Part shown: one piece after another, positions 15,951-25,736 of the stretch
How the letters are laid out: each line of letters opens with the position of its first letter
Numbering within the stretch: position 1 is the stretch's first letter
From: Promineifilum sp.
Lineage (GTDB): Bacteria > Chloroflexota > Anaerolineae > Promineifilales > Promineifilaceae
Reading direction: 5' to 3'
Length of the DNA: 64,000 nt
NCBI GenBank assembly: GCA_017983515.1
Contig: JAGOBF010000006.1
Coordinates: 1 to 64,000, forward strand
Notes under the pieces: model-generated
Database searches by the model: none
What the model saw: the letters and a program-made list of their open reading frames with translations, nothing else
What the model was told of the DNA's origin: nothing
Program-made: the position numbers and the translations under genes

Positions 15951-16754
15951 ATGATGAATCAATTACAGCCGGTCGATTCGATCAAACAGCAGGTGGGCGC
16001 ATTTCAGGCCGAACTTAGCCGGGCGCAGGAGGAACTGCGTATCGCCGAGGCCGAACTGGCCGCCGAACAGGCGGCCGTCAACGCCTTCCGCATGCACGCC
16101 CGGCTGATGCTCGACGACCTGGCCGACGCCATCGGGGCGCTGCTGGCCGAGAAGCAGTCGCTACTGACCCGGCTGGAGTTGCAGCGCCAGGCGAGCGACG
16201 ACAATCCGCTCGGCCCCGACGCCGAAGCTCCTTCGCCGGCCGACGCCGAATCCCATTCGCCGGCCGACGATGAGGCGCTCGACCTGCTGCCGACGGCCCT
16301 GCCGCGCGATAAGGCGGCCGAGAAGCACCTCTACCGCGAGCTGGCCCGCCGTTTCCACCCCGATTTGGCCGAGGGCGCGGCCGAGCTGGCCTATCGCACA
16401 TCGGTGATGACGGCCGTCAACAGCGCCTATGGGGCGGGCGACATCCAGGCCCTCTATGACCTGGCCGGGGAACTGGAGCCGGGCGAGATTCGCGAGCTGC
16501 AGGGGATCGAGACCCGCGAGTTACGCCAGTTGCGCGAGCGCATCCTGCAGTGCCACCGCCGCCGCCGCAAGGTGAGCCGCCGTCTCCAGGCACTGCGCGA
16601 GGACAAGACGGCCCGCCTGTGGCGCAAGGCCCGCACGCTGGACGACAGGAATGAGGACTGGTGGACGGCCGTGCGCCGCGATCTGGCGGCGGCACGGGCC
16701 CGGCTGGAAGAAGAGGTGGCGGTCCTACGAGAGAATGTAGAACGAGTGTCTTAA
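15951..16754 (+). CDS. Coiled-coil protein with a J-domain-like HPD segment
   Basis: The 267-residue product begins with a heptad-rich coiled coil (about residues 8-85), continues with an acidic low-complexity linker (Pro/Ala/Glu/Asp), and then a helical section with LYRELARRFHPDLAEG. The HPD tripeptide between two helices and the following FNxxAYxx-like NSAYGAGD resemble a DnaJ domain. A basic C-terminal coiled coil (RRRRKVSRRLQAL ... EEEVAVLREN) follows. It could recruit Hsp70 to a client, or just use the fold for binding. No zinc-finger or C-terminal DnaJ domain is present. Two consecutive ATG codons begin the gene. It lies 47 bases after the DUF2085 gene on the same strand. Confidence 0.65.
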   Translation: MMNQLQPVDSIKQQVGAFQAELSRAQEELRIAEAELAAEQAAVNAFRMHARLMLDDLADAIGALLAEKQSLLTRLELQRQASDDNPLGPDAEAPSPADAESHSPADDEALDLLPTALPRDKAAEKHLYRELARRFHPDLAEGAAELAYRTSVMTAVNSAYGAGDIQALYDLAGELEPGEIRELQGIETRELRQLRERILQCHRRRRKVSRRLQALREDKTARLWRKARTLDDRNEDWWTAVRRDLAAARARLEEEVAVLRENVERVS

Positions 16755-16790
16755 CCCATGATCTTTTCCCGTTTCCGGGCTTTCGTCGCG

Positions 16791-16804
16791 GGTTAAGAAA
16801 CCGG
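16791..16804. repeat. GGTTAAGAAACCGG repeat
   Basis: An exact third copy of the 14-mer found as an inverted pair at 311-404. It lies between two convergent gene ends (16754 plus strand, 16817 minus strand). Confidence 0.7.
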
Positions 16805-16816
16805 CGCTACCGTTGA

Positions 16817-17911
16817 TTAGATCTCCCATCGATAGTGAACGAGATAGCTGACATAATAGCGGCCTTCCCAGTGTTCGATGCCGACGAGCCACGTGCCCCA
16901 GTCGAATTCCTGGTCGGCCGGCGCGGGCCGATGGGCGCTATAAAAGCGCACCGCCTCGTAGCCCTGGGGTAGAAGGGTCTGGCCGGCCGTCGGCCCAAAC
17001 ACGCCCTCATCGCAGCGCCAGTCTGTGGCGGCCAGCAAGTCGCTATCCAGGCGCGGCAGAACGACGTCGCTGAACGAGCCACGGATGGGGTTGCCGCTGC
17101 CGTCCTCCGTACCCCAATCATACTTCTTCTGGGCGCGGAAAATCGTCTGCACGTCTTCTCCGGCAAAAACAACTTCACTGTTCCACCAGTTGAGGCGCAG
17201 GCGCAGACCACGGTCGGGATGAATGAGGTCGCTCATTAGCTTGCCGTCCTCTTTGGAGATGGCCTTCTTCAAACGGTCGAGCAGGTCGGTCACGGCCGTA
17301 TCGCCGCAGAATGCCTCGTGGCTCACGTCTTCGGTCAGGAAGCGGCTATTGACCCAGCCATCCCCGGCGGCCGTCTCCACCGGCAGCCAGAATCCGCCGC
17401 CGCGAATCGATTGCCCTTCGTCAATGACCTGGATGCCGGCCGTGCCAGGCAGCAACTCGGCGACAACGGACGCATCTGGATCGGGGCGACGACGCACGTT
17501 GAGCGTATCGTCGGCGCTCACGAAGGCCACCCGATAGCCGGCATCGGCGGCGGGGACAAAGGTCGCCACCGGGGTGGCCGTGGCCGCGGGAATCGGGCTG
17601 GCCGTGGGCGCAGCAGTTGGTTGGCCGCTGTTCGAAGTCGGCAAGGGGGGCGCGACAGTCGGCGGCGCGGGCAGAGTGGCCGTCGATTGGGGGCCGGCCA
17701 GGGTGGGCGTGGGAGCAATCGCCGACGGATCGACGGTCGGCTGCCCGGCGTCGGTCGTCGGGATAACGGCGGTGACGGCCGGCGTAGGGATTACGAGTAC
17801 GGGCGAATCGCCATCGTCGCCACAGGCGGCAAGTGTCAGGGCCAGGGTCAGGAGGGCAACCGCCGCCATCTTCCGGCCGGTAAATTTATCGATATTCATA
17901 AACATATCCAT
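16817..17911 (-). CDS. SH3-domain lipoprotein of unknown function
   Basis: The product of about 364 residues starts with a signal ending in the lipobox LTLAAC, so it is a surface lipoprotein. A Thr/Pro/Ala-rich linker (about 100 residues) comes next. Then comes a bacterial SH3 domain with the standard motif LNVRRRPDPDASVVAELLPG and the closing WLPVETAAGDGWVNSRFL. The C-terminal 160 residues contain a helical piece (FCGDTAVTDLLDRLKKAIS) and a Trp-rich beta region that I do not recognise; it ends with YYVSYLVHYRWEI. Similar architectures are common in Anaerolineae and probably bind wall or glycan. The start is one of three nearby in-frame ATGs (17911, 17905, 17899). Confidence 0.7.
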   Translation of the reverse strand: MDMFMNIDKFTGRKMAAVALLTLALTLAACGDDGDSPVLVIPTPAVTAVIPTTDAGQPTVDPSAIAPTPTLAGPQSTATLPAPPTVAPPLPTSNSGQPTAAPTASPIPAATATPVATFVPAADAGYRVAFVSADDTLNVRRRPDPDASVVAELLPGTAGIQVIDEGQSIRGGGFWLPVETAAGDGWVNSRFLTEDVSHEAFCGDTAVTDLLDRLKKAISKEDGKLMSDLIHPDRGLRLRLNWWNSEVVFAGEDVQTIFRAQKKYDWGTEDGSGNPIRGSFSDVVLPRLDSDLLAATDWRCDEGVFGPTAGQTLLPQGYEAVRFYSAHRPAPADQEFDWGTWLVGIEHWEGRYYVSYLVHYRWEI

Positions 17912-18190
17912 TATTGGGCCGGTCACGTCCTGGGGGCGAGGAAGGCTATGGCGGGAATGACCGGCGGCTACTAATTTTCTTCTGGTAATTAGACGCCGGG
18001 AGGGGGGCGAAGGTTCCCCAGGGTTCGTAGTCAGGCGATTCTGAAGATGAAGAATGAAACACCGACAGGACACGAATAAAGCGGATCGGATTAAACATTT
18101 CCGCTATCCTTCTCAGCCGTGCCCTATACGTGTTTAATTTTCTGATTTGCCCAACAAACGCCACGCACATGGCTAGCGGCGAACGGGGAT

Positions 18191-19279
18191 TTACAAATTG
18201 AACTTGATATTGAGCACATCGCCGTCGACCACGTTGTAGGTCTTGCCTTCCTGCCGCAGCTTGCCGGCCGTGCGCGCGCCGGCCATGCCGCCCAGCCCCA
18301 CCAAATCGTCGTAGTGGACGACCTCGGCCCGGATGAAGCCCTTGGCCAGGTCGCTGTGGATGGTTCCGGCGGCGTCGACGGCGCTGGCTCCGCGCTTCAC
18401 TTCCCAGGCCCGCACCTCATCCTCGCCAACGGTGAAGAACGACTGCAAGCCCATGAGGTCATAGCTGAGGCGGATGACGCGGTCGAGACTTAGCTCGGTG
18501 ACGCCGTACTCTTCCATGAACATCGCCAGCGATTCGTCATCACCGGCGGCGCTGAGCTGCGACAATTCCATTTCCAGACGGCCGCGAATATGGGCCAGAA
18601 TCGTGCCCGGCTGCTCATAGGTCAGCGCGGGTTCGGGCTGGTCGTCGCCCAGGTTGATGAGCACGATCTTCGGCTTCATCGTAAGCAGCCCATAGCCGCG
18701 CAGCCCCTTGAGCTGTTCGTCGGTCAGGTCGAGCGTGCGCAGCGGCCGATCGGCTGACAGGGTGGCATTCATCTCCTCGAAGAGCGCCAGTTCGAGCTGG
18801 GCGGCGGCCTTATCCTTTGTCGCGCCTCGCTTCAACCCTTCCTGAATCTTCTCGATGCGCCGCTCCACTGTACCCAGATCGTTGATCAGGAACTCCGTGT
18901 CCAGCACGGCCAGATCACGAGCGGGATCGACGCGGCCGTCGGGGTGAGGCACACTGGCGTTTTCGAAGGCGCGCACGACGTGGACGAAACCCTCCAGCCC
19001 GGAGAGATGGTTGAGCAGTTGCGGGCTGAGGCCGCCTGCATCGTCGTCGCTCTTCTGCAAGCCGGCCACGTCGCTGTAGGTGATGCGGGCGTAGGTCGTC
19101 TTCTTGGGGTTGAACATGCGGCTGAGCACGTCGACGCGCGGGTCGCGGACGTCGACGACGGCCGTCAGCACGTCGAAGCGGCCGCCCATGCTCTGGCCGG
19201 TAGGAGCGTTGCCCAAGGTTAGGGCGTTGAAGATGGTAGTCTTGCCCGCCGAGGGCAGACCGATAATGCCTAATTTCAT
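18191..19279 (-). CDS. ychF: YchF/OLA1-type P-loop ATPase
   Basis: The 362-residue product has the Obg-family G1 motif GLPSAGKTT at residues 6-14 and the YchF-type switch and G3 region (SDVAGLQKS). Its G4 motif is a variant NLGD, which in this family shifts specificity towards ATP. The C-terminal DUF933/TGS-like domain is present (DEVRAWEVKRGASAVDAAGTIHSDLAKGFIRAEV, quoted here only as the region ending near 18330). YchF associates with ribosomes and responds to redox stress. Length equals the family norm (about 363). The start is the ATG at 19279, which gives the canonical MKLGIIGLP beginning; upstream open sequence is not conserved. It is followed on the minus strand by no close gene. Confidence 0.93.
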   Translation of the reverse strand: MKLGIIGLPSAGKTTIFNALTLGNAPTGQSMGGRFDVLTAVVDVRDPRVDVLSRMFNPKKTTYARITYSDVAGLQKSDDDAGGLSPQLLNHLSGLEGFVHVVRAFENASVPHPDGRVDPARDLAVLDTEFLINDLGTVERRIEKIQEGLKRGATKDKAAAQLELALFEEMNATLSADRPLRTLDLTDEQLKGLRGYGLLTMKPKIVLINLGDDQPEPALTYEQPGTILAHIRGRLEMELSQLSAAGDDESLAMFMEEYGVTELSLDRVIRLSYDLMGLQSFFTVGEDEVRAWEVKRGASAVDAAGTIHSDLAKGFIRAEVVHYDDLVGLGGMAGARTAGKLRQEGKTYNVVDGDVLNIKFNL

Positions 19280-19297
19280 AAGAATGGAGTATAGCGC

Positions 19298-19312
19298 AGA
19301 AACCAGGTTTCT
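19298..19312. repeat. AGAAACCAGGTTTCT palindromic repeat
   Basis: A clean 15-base copy of the dispersed AGAAACCnGGTTTCT family between the ychF start and the end of the glucosidase gene. Confidence 0.75.
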
Positions 19313-19329
19313 CGGAAGAAAGTCGGCTT

Positions 19330-22008
19330 CTAGCCTTCCTGCGCCTTGCCCGACCGGTGGATCAGCTTGGCCACCAGCCCCGTCCAACCCGTCTGGTGGG
19401 TCGCCCCCAGCCCCAGACCGGTATCGCCGTGGAAATACTCATAGAACAGCAGGTAGCTGGCCCAATGGGGATCGTCGCGGAAGCGCGCCCGGCCGCGGTC
19501 GGCCGGGCGCTCGCCTTGCTCGTCGGGCACAAACAGGCCGATGAGCCGCCGCGACAGCTCGGTGGCCGCCTCATCGAGGGTGACGAAATGACCCGATCCG
19601 GTGGGCAGCTCCACTTTCATATCGTCGTCGTAGTAATGATGAAAGCGTTGTAACGCCTCGATCAGCAAATAGTTGAGCGGAAACCAGATCGGCCCCCGCC
19701 AGTTAGAGTTGCCTCCCAGAAGAGTGCTGCGCGAGACCCCGGGTTCGTAGGCGATGTGGAACGTGCGGCCGTCCACGTCCAGATGATAAGGGTTGGCCTG
19801 ATGATGGCGCGACACGGAGCGGATGCCGTGGGGCGACAGGAACTCCGCCTCGTCCAGCATGTAGCCCAGCAGCCGCACCAGCCGCTCGCGGGTGACGATC
19901 GACAGGAGCCGACGCCGACCCGCGCCCTGGGCCTCCATACCGGCCAAATTGCGCACCAGATGACCTTTGTGCTCAATGAACCAGCGCATACGGCGGGCGA
20001 AGTCGGGGAGTTGCTCCAGCAGTTCAGGCTCCAGCGTTTCCACCGCCAGCAACGGGATCAGGCCCACGAGCGAACGCACCTTCAGCAGACCCGATTCTCC
20101 GCCGGGCAGATGCAGGATGTCGTAGAAGAAGCCGTCTTCCTCATCCCACAGGCCCAGCCGCTCGACGTCGTGGCCGGTCATGGCGCGGGCGATAGCCAGA
20201 AAATGCTCGAGGAATTTGGTCGCCATGTCCTGGTTAGCCGGCTCCTCGCGAGCCAGTTCCAGGGAGATTCGCAACATTTCCAGCGCGAAGAAACCCATCC
20301 ACGCCGTGCCGTCGGACTGATCGAGCCGGCCGCCGGAGGGCAATCCATCGCTGCGGTCGAACAGGCTGATGTTGTCCAGCCCCAGAAAGCCGCCCTGGAA
20401 GACATTGCGGCCGTCTCTGTCCTCGCGATTGACCCACCAGGTGAAATTGAGCAGCAGCTTCTGGAAGATGCGTTGCAGGAAAACGCGGTCGTGGAAGCCG
20501 CGTTGCTTGCCGTCGATCTTGTAGACACGCCAGGCAGCCCAGGCGTGGACGGGCGGATTCGCGTCGCCGAACGCCCATTCATAGGCCGGCAATTCGCCGT
20601 TGGGATGCATATACCATTCGCGGGTCATGAGCAGCAGCTGTTCCTTGGCCAGATCAGGATCGACCCGCACCAACGACAGGCAATGGAAGGCCAGGTCCCA
20701 GGTCGCATACCAGGGAAATTCCCACTTGTCGGGCATGGAAATGACATCGAAGTTGTTGAGATGTGTCCAGCTATGGTTGCGGTGGCGGCGGCGTTCGGGG
20801 GGCGGCGGCGGCCCGGCGGGGTCGCCGGCCAGCCATTGCTCAACGTCGAAGTAATAGAGCTGCTTCGTCCACAACATGCCGGCCAGCGCCTGGCGCTGGA
20901 TGCGCGTTTGCACCTCATCCAGATCGGGCCGCTGGATCGTCGCATAAAAGGCGTCGGCCTCGCGGCGGCGTTGCTCGATCAGGTCGTCGAAGCCGTCGAA
21001 AGCCTCCGCGTCGTCGACGTCGACGGCGGCGCTAAGACGGAGCCGGATAACACGCTCCTCGCCGGCGGGGATCGTTAGCGCGTAATGGGCGGCCGCCTTG
21101 GTGCCGGTTTCGTCCGGGTTCACGGCGCTCTTTTCGCCGTCTATCAGATAGCGGTGGAAGGCGTCCTTCACGTAGGGCGTGGCGTTGGGCGCGCCGAAAA
21201 GGCGCTCGCGGTTGGTCTCGTTCTCGGTGAACAGCAGCGCCGGGTCGCCCTCGGCCCGCAGAATGTAGCGGCCCAGCACAGGGTGCTCGGCCTCGGTCGC
21301 GCCCGACCTGGTTCGCCCTAGCACCGGCTTGCCGTCGACGTCGTCCATAGGCCCGGCGGGATAGCCCCAACTCCACGTGTTGCGAAACCACAGGGTGGGC
21401 AGCAGGTGCAGCGGCGCGGCATCCGGGCCGCGATTGACCACGCGCACGCGCATCAAAACATCGTCCGGAGCGGCCTTGGCATATTCGACGAATACATCGA
21501 AGTAGCGATCCTCATCAAAGATGCCGCGGTCGACCAACTCGTACTCGTCGTCGTCCAGTCCCCGGCGCGCGTTCTCGTCCACCAGGCCGGCATAGGGGAA
21601 CGCGGCCTGGGGATATTTATAGAGCATCAACTGGTAGCTGTGGGTGGGAGTGTTGTCGAGGTAGAAGTAGGCTTCCTTAACGTCCTCGCCGTGGTTGCCC
21701 TCCGGCCCGGTCAGACCGAACAGGCGCTCCTTCAGGATGGGGTCGCGCTCGTTCCACAAGGCAAGCGCCAGGCACAGGTACTGGCGCTCGTCACAAAAGC
21801 CGGCCAGTCCGTCCTCGTTCCAGCGATAGACTCGGCTGCGGGCGTGGTCGTGGGGGAAATATTCCCAGGCCCGGCCATCGGCGCTGTAGTCCTCGCGCAC
21901 CGTGCTCCAGGCGCGCTCGCTTAGATACGGGCCCCATCGCTTCCAGACGGCCGCGCCGTCGCTCACCTGAGCCAGGCGATGGTGCTCGGGGGTGTCGCCG
22001 GGCAACAT
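19330..22008 (-). CDS. GH63-like (MGH1-type) glucosidase, cytosolic
   Basis: The 892-residue product matches the GH63/MGH1-like alpha-glucosidase family. It has an N-terminal beta-sandwich region ([21 protein letters not shown] ... [15 protein letters not shown]) and then an (alpha/alpha)6 barrel. The barrel contains the conserved stretches [35 protein letters not shown] and [24 protein letters not shown] and the Trp/His-rich loops are typical of the active-site cleft. No signal peptide is seen, so it should act in the cytosol on glucosylglycerate, mannosylglycerate or similar alpha-glucosides, some of which are compatible solutes. Substrate is inference. The gene is single, separated from ychF by a palindromic repeat. 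Confidence 0.85.
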   Translation of the reverse strand: MLPGDTPEHHRLAQVSDGAAVWKRWGPYLSERAWSTVREDYSADGRAWEYFPHDHARSRVYRWNEDGLAGFCDERQYLCLALALWNERDPILKERLFGLTGPEGNHGEDVKEAYFYLDNTPTHSYQLMLYKYPQAAFPYAGLVDENARRGLDDDEYELVDRGIFDEDRYFDVFVEYAKAAPDDVLMRVRVVNRGPDAAPLHLLPTLWFRNTWSWGYPAGPMDDVDGKPVLGRTRSGATEAEHPVLGRYILRAEGDPALLFTENETNRERLFGAPNATPYVKDAFHRYLIDGEKSAVNPDETGTKAAAHYALTIPAGEERVIRLRLSAAVDVDDAEAFDGFDDLIEQRRREADAFYATIQRPDLDEVQTRIQRQALAGMLWTKQLYYFDVEQWLAGDPAGPPPPPERRRHRNHSWTHLNNFDVISMPDKWEFPWYATWDLAFHCLSLVRVDPDLAKEQLLLMTREWYMHPNGELPAYEWAFGDANPPVHAWAAWRVYKIDGKQRGFHDRVFLQRIFQKLLLNFTWWVNREDRDGRNVFQGGFLGLDNISLFDRSDGLPSGGRLDQSDGTAWMGFFALEMLRISLELAREEPANQDMATKFLEHFLAIARAMTGHDVERLGLWDEEDGFFYDILHLPGGESGLLKVRSLVGLIPLLAVETLEPELLEQLPDFARRMRWFIEHKGHLVRNLAGMEAQGAGRRRLLSIVTRERLVRLLGYMLDEAEFLSPHGIRSVSRHHQANPYHLDVDGRTFHIAYEPGVSRSTLLGGNSNWRGPIWFPLNYLLIEALQRFHHYYDDDMKVELPTGSGHFVTLDEAATELSRRLIGLFVPDEQGERPADRGRARFRDDPHWASYLLFYEYFHGDTGLGLGATHQTGWTGLVAKLIHRSGKAQEG

Positions 22009-22289
22009 CAGTGGCTATGTCCCGGCCGGGCGGCTGCCGGCCCGACGGAGATGGGCAGGTTCATCGGTCGCTTTCCTTTCGCCCCGCCAAAGGAGCGAGG
22101 GGGACGAACAGGAATTATACAGGAAATGACGGTGGGGAGCCGCATGGTCAACTTGCGACGCTATTCTTCAATCATCGGCTGTCCGGGTAGCGCCGGATTC
22201 TCATCCGGCTTCCCGGCCGCCGGTTAAGAAGGTGGCGCCACACTATTGAAAGGTTGGGTGAACGTCTTCGCCCATAAGAGCGACTCACA

Positions 22290-23270
22290 TCAGATCAACA
22301 CGCTCAGCAGATCGTCGGCGGTCATATTGACGAAATAATCACCCACGGCGAACGGGGCCAGCCGCCGCCGCAGTTCCTCCTGGCGATGGGGCGCGCCGTC
22401 CAGAGCGACGGCCAGCTCGGTCGGGTCGCGACGGGTGAAATAGTCGCCGTAGAAATGCGCCGAGCGGATCACGCCTTCATCAACTTCGAGCGCGGCCTCG
22501 ATGGTGCCGCCGGGGGTGCGCATCCGCTTGCTGAAGTTATAGCGCGGTGAATAGCCGTAATTCCATTCCCAGGTGACGTACTTGGCATCACGCAGTCTGG
22601 TGATGGCCGCGCGGTCGTCGTCGGTGAAGGTATAACGTTCGGCGTCCGGCGTAGCGGTCATGACGTTGTCCAGGAGGCGATCGCGAAATTGCAGCACCGT
22701 CATCGGCCGGGGCAGATGCTCGCTGATGTTGGTCACCCGGCCGCGCACCGACTTGACCGCCTTGTCGGCGAACTTGGCCGGGTCGGGACGCAGCGCCGCG
22801 GCCACGTCCGACATCTGCGCCGAGAACAGCAAGGTGCCGTGATGGAGGATGCGGCCGCGGCGAATGTACTCGGCGTTGCCGGAGAACTTGCGGCCGTCGA
22901 TAGTCAGATCGTTGCGCCCCTCAAATTGGGCGTCGACGCCCAAGCCCTGCAGCGTATCCAGGATCGGTTGGGTGAAGCGCCGGAAATCGAGGCCGGTGTT
23001 GTGGTCGCCCCGGGCTACAAAGGTGAAGTTGAGGTTGCCGAGGTCGTGGAAAACCGCGCCCCCGCCGGACATCCGACGCACGACGGGGATATTATGTTCG
23101 CGCACGTACTCGGCATTGATCTCGGCCAGCGTGTTCTGGTGGCGGCCGACAATGACGGCCGGAGCGTTGCGCCATAGCATGAAGCAGTCGCGGTCGAAGT
23201 GTTGCATGACGTACTCTTCGGCCGCCAGATTGAAGTAGGGGTCAGTCTCGTCTCGGATAATGCACAGCAT
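22290..23270 (-). CDS. lplA: Lipoate-protein ligase A
   Basis: The 326-residue product has the LplA signature: NLAAEEYV near the N-terminus, the lipoate/AMP-binding RRMSGGGAVFHDLGNLNF, and the Lys-containing DGRKFSGNAEY followed by HHGTLLFS. The C-terminal accessory domain (about 240-326) is present, as in E. coli LplA. It attaches exogenous lipoate to the E2 or H proteins of 2-oxoacid dehydrogenases and the glycine cleavage system. The start is an ATG preceded by an AGG-containing stretch. It is divergent from the heliorhodopsin gene, with a 215-base gap that must hold promoters for both. Confidence 0.92.
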   Translation of the reverse strand: MLCIIRDETDPYFNLAAEEYVMQHFDRDCFMLWRNAPAVIVGRHQNTLAEINAEYVREHNIPVVRRMSGGGAVFHDLGNLNFTFVARGDHNTGLDFRRFTQPILDTLQGLGVDAQFEGRNDLTIDGRKFSGNAEYIRRGRILHHGTLLFSAQMSDVAAALRPDPAKFADKAVKSVRGRVTNISEHLPRPMTVLQFRDRLLDNVMTATPDAERYTFTDDDRAAITRLRDAKYVTWEWNYGYSPRYNFSKRMRTPGGTIEAALEVDEGVIRSAHFYGDYFTRRDPTELAVALDGAPHRQEELRRRLAPFAVGDYFVNMTADDLLSVLI

Positions 23271-23485
23271 AATACCTCTCGGCTACAATTTTGGATGATA
23301 GCCGCGAGCGCGCCAAATGGCACGTGATCCGTGACCCCGGGCGAAATTCGCGGGTCAACTTCCAAGCCGTTGACAACTCCTCGGACCAGTTTTGGGCAAT
23401 ATAGTGCATTCGCGCCCATTGTCATAGAAAATTAGATTGGCTGACGCAGCTGTCGCCAAGAAATGCCTATTTACAGGAGAGCCAC

Positions 23486-24292
23486 ATGTCCAAGAGCAAA
23501 GTTACACCAACCCACACAAGTGCCGAAATGGAAAAGAAGTTCGCCGGGCTTCGCCGTTTCAACCTGATCATGGGATTTCTGCACCTCGTGCAGGGCATCC
23601 TCATGATCGTCGTCAGCAACGACACAACCTATCCGATCTTCACCAACTACCTGAATTTCGATCCCGCCACCTTCGCGCTGACGCCCAACTCGCAATTATT
23701 TTACGAGTTGCGCTTTGGGCCGGCGGTGGCCGCCTTTTTGCTGATCTCGGCCGTGGCCCATTTTTACCTGGGGACCATCGGTTACTCGCGCTATGTAGCG
23801 AACTTGAAGAAGGGGATGAACCCCATCCGTTTCTATGAGTACGCTCTAAGCTCCTCGCTAATGATCGTCCTCATCGGCATGCTGATCGGCCTGTGGGATC
23901 TGGGCGCCATCATCCTGATCTTCACCCTGAACGCGATGATGAACTTGTTCGGCATCATGATGGAACTGCACAACCAGCACACAAAGCGCACGGATTGGAC
24001 GGCCTTCATCTATGGCTGCATCGCCGGGATCGTGCCCTGGATTGTCATCATGCTCTACTTTGTGGGCGCGGTGAATTCCGGCGACGCCAAGCCGCCAGCC
24101 TTCGTGTACGCTATCGTGCCAACTCTGTTCGTCTTCTTCAACATCTTCGCCATCAATATGGTGTTGCAATACAAAAAGGTTGGCCCCTGGAAAGATTACT
24201 TGTTCGGCGAGCGAGTCTACATCATCCTCAGCCTGGCGGCTAAGACCGTACTGGCCTGGTTAATCTTCACCGGCACGCTCGCGCCTGTTTGA
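23486..24292 (+). CDS. Heliorhodopsin
   Basis: The 268-residue product has seven membrane helices and the full set of heliorhodopsin landmarks. The retinal Schiff-base Lys is Lys253 in helix 7 (SLAAKTVLAW, counterpart of Lys241 in HeR-48C12). The counterion is Glu118 in RFYEYALSSSLM (Glu107 counterpart), and the two buried His residues near the Schiff base are His33 (FLHLVQG) and His92 (AHFYLG). The long A-B loop (about residues 44-72) and the GVNSGDAKPPAFVYAI-type helix E-F region fit the family. Heliorhodopsins sit inverted in the membrane (N-terminus inside), have a slow photocycle and no known ion pumping; a sensory or regulatory role is suspected. No carotenoid cleavage (retinal synthesis) gene is nearby. 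A ribosome site (AGGAG) precedes the ATG by 5-8 bases. Confidence 0.95.
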   Translation: MSKSKVTPTHTSAEMEKKFAGLRRFNLIMGFLHLVQGILMIVVSNDTTYPIFTNYLNFDPATFALTPNSQLFYELRFGPAVAAFLLISAVAHFYLGTIGYSRYVANLKKGMNPIRFYEYALSSSLMIVLIGMLIGLWDLGAIILIFTLNAMMNLFGIMMELHNQHTKRTDWTAFIYGCIAGIVPWIVIMLYFVGAVNSGDAKPPAFVYAIVPTLFVFFNIFAINMVLQYKKVGPWKDYLFGERVYIILSLAAKTVLAWLIFTGTLAPV

Positions 24293-24430
24293 TGAAGCGG
24301 TTGAGCTGTTGACTTGGCGAGTGGGTGGGTGGCTTGGGGTGGAAACGGGCCGCCGATACCGCCTATCCACTGCGCCAATCTCTGTGACCAATTGGGGTCA
24401 ACGTGATGCGGCGGAGTCCCGTGCCTATGA

Positions 24431-24436
24431 TATAAT
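24431..24436 (+). promoter_or_regulatory. -10 box ahead of the CBS-ACT gene
   Basis: TATAAT at 24431-24436 in the context TGATATAATG, 116 bases before the next ATG. The -35 is not clear. Confidence 0.45.
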
Positions 24437-24552
24437 GAGCGCGTGGCTGAACAAGCGACCACGAGCCTTAGGGTCGCCGGCACATAGTTAAATCAAGAGA
24501 TGGGTCACGACCTGCTCTTCATAATCATCTCTCCCATCATCAGGAGGTTCCC

Positions 24553-25203
24553 ATGCTTGTCCGCGAACTCATGACTCCCAACCCCATCACTGTCCGGCCC
24601 GATACGCCGGTGCCCGACGCCCTGCACCTGATGCGCGAGCGCAAGGTGCGCCGCCTGCCGGTCGTCGACGCCCACGGCCGCCTCGTCGGCATCGTCTCCG
24701 ACAAGGACCTGCTCTATGCCTCACCCTCCCCGGCCACCACGCTGGCCGTCTGGGAGATCCCCGAACTGCTGGCCAAGCTCAAGGTCGAGAAGGTGATGGC
24801 CCGCGACGTCATCACCGTGTCCGAAAAGACGCCGCTGGAAGAAGCGGCGCGCATCATGGCCGACCGGAAGATCGGCGGCCTGCCCGTCATGCAAGGGCCG
24901 GACCTGGTCGGCATCATCACCGAGACGGACCTGTTCAAGAGCTTGCTGGAGCTGCTTGGCGGCCGGCGGTCGGGCGTGCGCATCGCCGTGGCCGTGCCTG
25001 CCGTCAAGGGCGCGCTGTCGAAGATCACGACGGCCATCTTTGATGCCGGCGGCGACATCGTTGGCCTGGGGATGAAGGGTATCCTGGGGTCCTATGGCGA
25101 TACGGCCGAGGTAGTGCTGAAGGTGCGAGACGTGGAGCGCGAGGCGCTGATAGCAGCGCTCAAGCCGGTCGTCACCGAAGTACTCGACGTGCGCGAAGTA
25201 TAG
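24553..25203 (+). CDS. CBS-pair protein with ACT-like C-terminus (AcuB-like)
   Basis: The 216-residue product has two CBS motifs (residues about 1-60 and 78-135, each with MTP/ITV ... RKVRRLPVVD and RKIGGLPVMQG patterns). A C-terminal ACT-like domain follows (about 142-216; RIAVAVPAVKGALSKITTAI ... EVVLKVRD). CBS pairs bind adenosine nucleotides and ACT domains bind amino acids, so this is probably a cytosolic ligand sensor. The CBS-CBS-ACT order matches AcuB-type proteins. The ribosome site AGGAGG sits six bases before the ATG. It is followed 22 bases later by the YdeI-like gene. Confidence 0.8.
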   Translation: MLVRELMTPNPITVRPDTPVPDALHLMRERKVRRLPVVDAHGRLVGIVSDKDLLYASPSPATTLAVWEIPELLAKLKVEKVMARDVITVSEKTPLEEAARIMADRKIGGLPVMQGPDLVGIITETDLFKSLLELLGGRRSGVRIAVAVPAVKGALSKITTAIFDAGGDIVGLGMKGILGSYGDTAEVVLKVRDVEREALIAALKPVVTEVLDVREV

Positions 25204-25225
25204 TGCATTGGAGGGACAAGGGTTG

Positions 25226-25675
25226 ATGAACTTTAGAACCACGCTGGAACTCAACGGCAAGACCGCCACGGGTATTCGCGTGCCGTCGGAGATTGTCGAG
25301 GCTCTCGGCTCCGGCAAAAAACCGGCCGTGCACGTTACCATCAACGGCTACACCTACCGCAGCACCGTAGCCGTCTATGGCGGCGAGTTCATGCTGCCGG
25401 TCAGCGCCGAAGTTCGCCTGGGAGCCGGCATCGCCGCCGGGGATGAGGTCGAGGTATCGTTGACGCTGGATACTGAACCGCGCACGGTGACTGTTCCGCC
25501 CGACCTGGCGGCCGCGCTGGATGCCGACGTAGTGGCGCGAGCCGCCTTCGACGGCCTATCCTACAGCAACCGGCGCGCGATCGTGCTGTCAATCGAGGGC
25601 GCCAAGACGGACGAGACGCGCCAGCGACGCCTTGCCAAAGCAGTCGAGAATCTGGGCCAGGGGCGCGCCGGATAG
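25226..25675 (+). CDS. DUF1905/YdeI-OmpD-associated family protein
   Basis: The 149-residue product has a DUF1905 beta domain (residues about 4-80, with GIRVPSEIVEALGSGKKPAVHVTINGY) and then the YdeI helical tail (FDGLSYSNRRAIVLSIEGAKTDETRQRR). That tail normally ends in a basic helix of RxxRxxKAVExLxxG, as seen here. The family is linked to bacteriocin or peptide resistance by an E. coli member, but its biochemistry is unknown. I use the ATG at 25226; a TTG six codons earlier is the alternative. Cytosolic. It follows the CBS-ACT gene by 22 bases, so co-transcription is likely. Confidence 0.8.
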   Translation: MNFRTTLELNGKTATGIRVPSEIVEALGSGKKPAVHVTINGYTYRSTVAVYGGEFMLPVSAEVRLGAGIAAGDEVEVSLTLDTEPRTVTVPPDLAAALDADVVARAAFDGLSYSNRRAIVLSIEGAKTDETRQRRLAKAVENLGQGRAG

Positions 25676-25736
25676 ATGAACCAGCCGGCGACCAGCCGGT
25701 GCACGGCCCACCCATGTTTTGAGCAGTGGAGATGGC

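Noticed and set aside
16004-16204. Minus-strand open frame opposite the J-domain-like gene
   Set aside because: Ser/Arg-rich shadow with no support.
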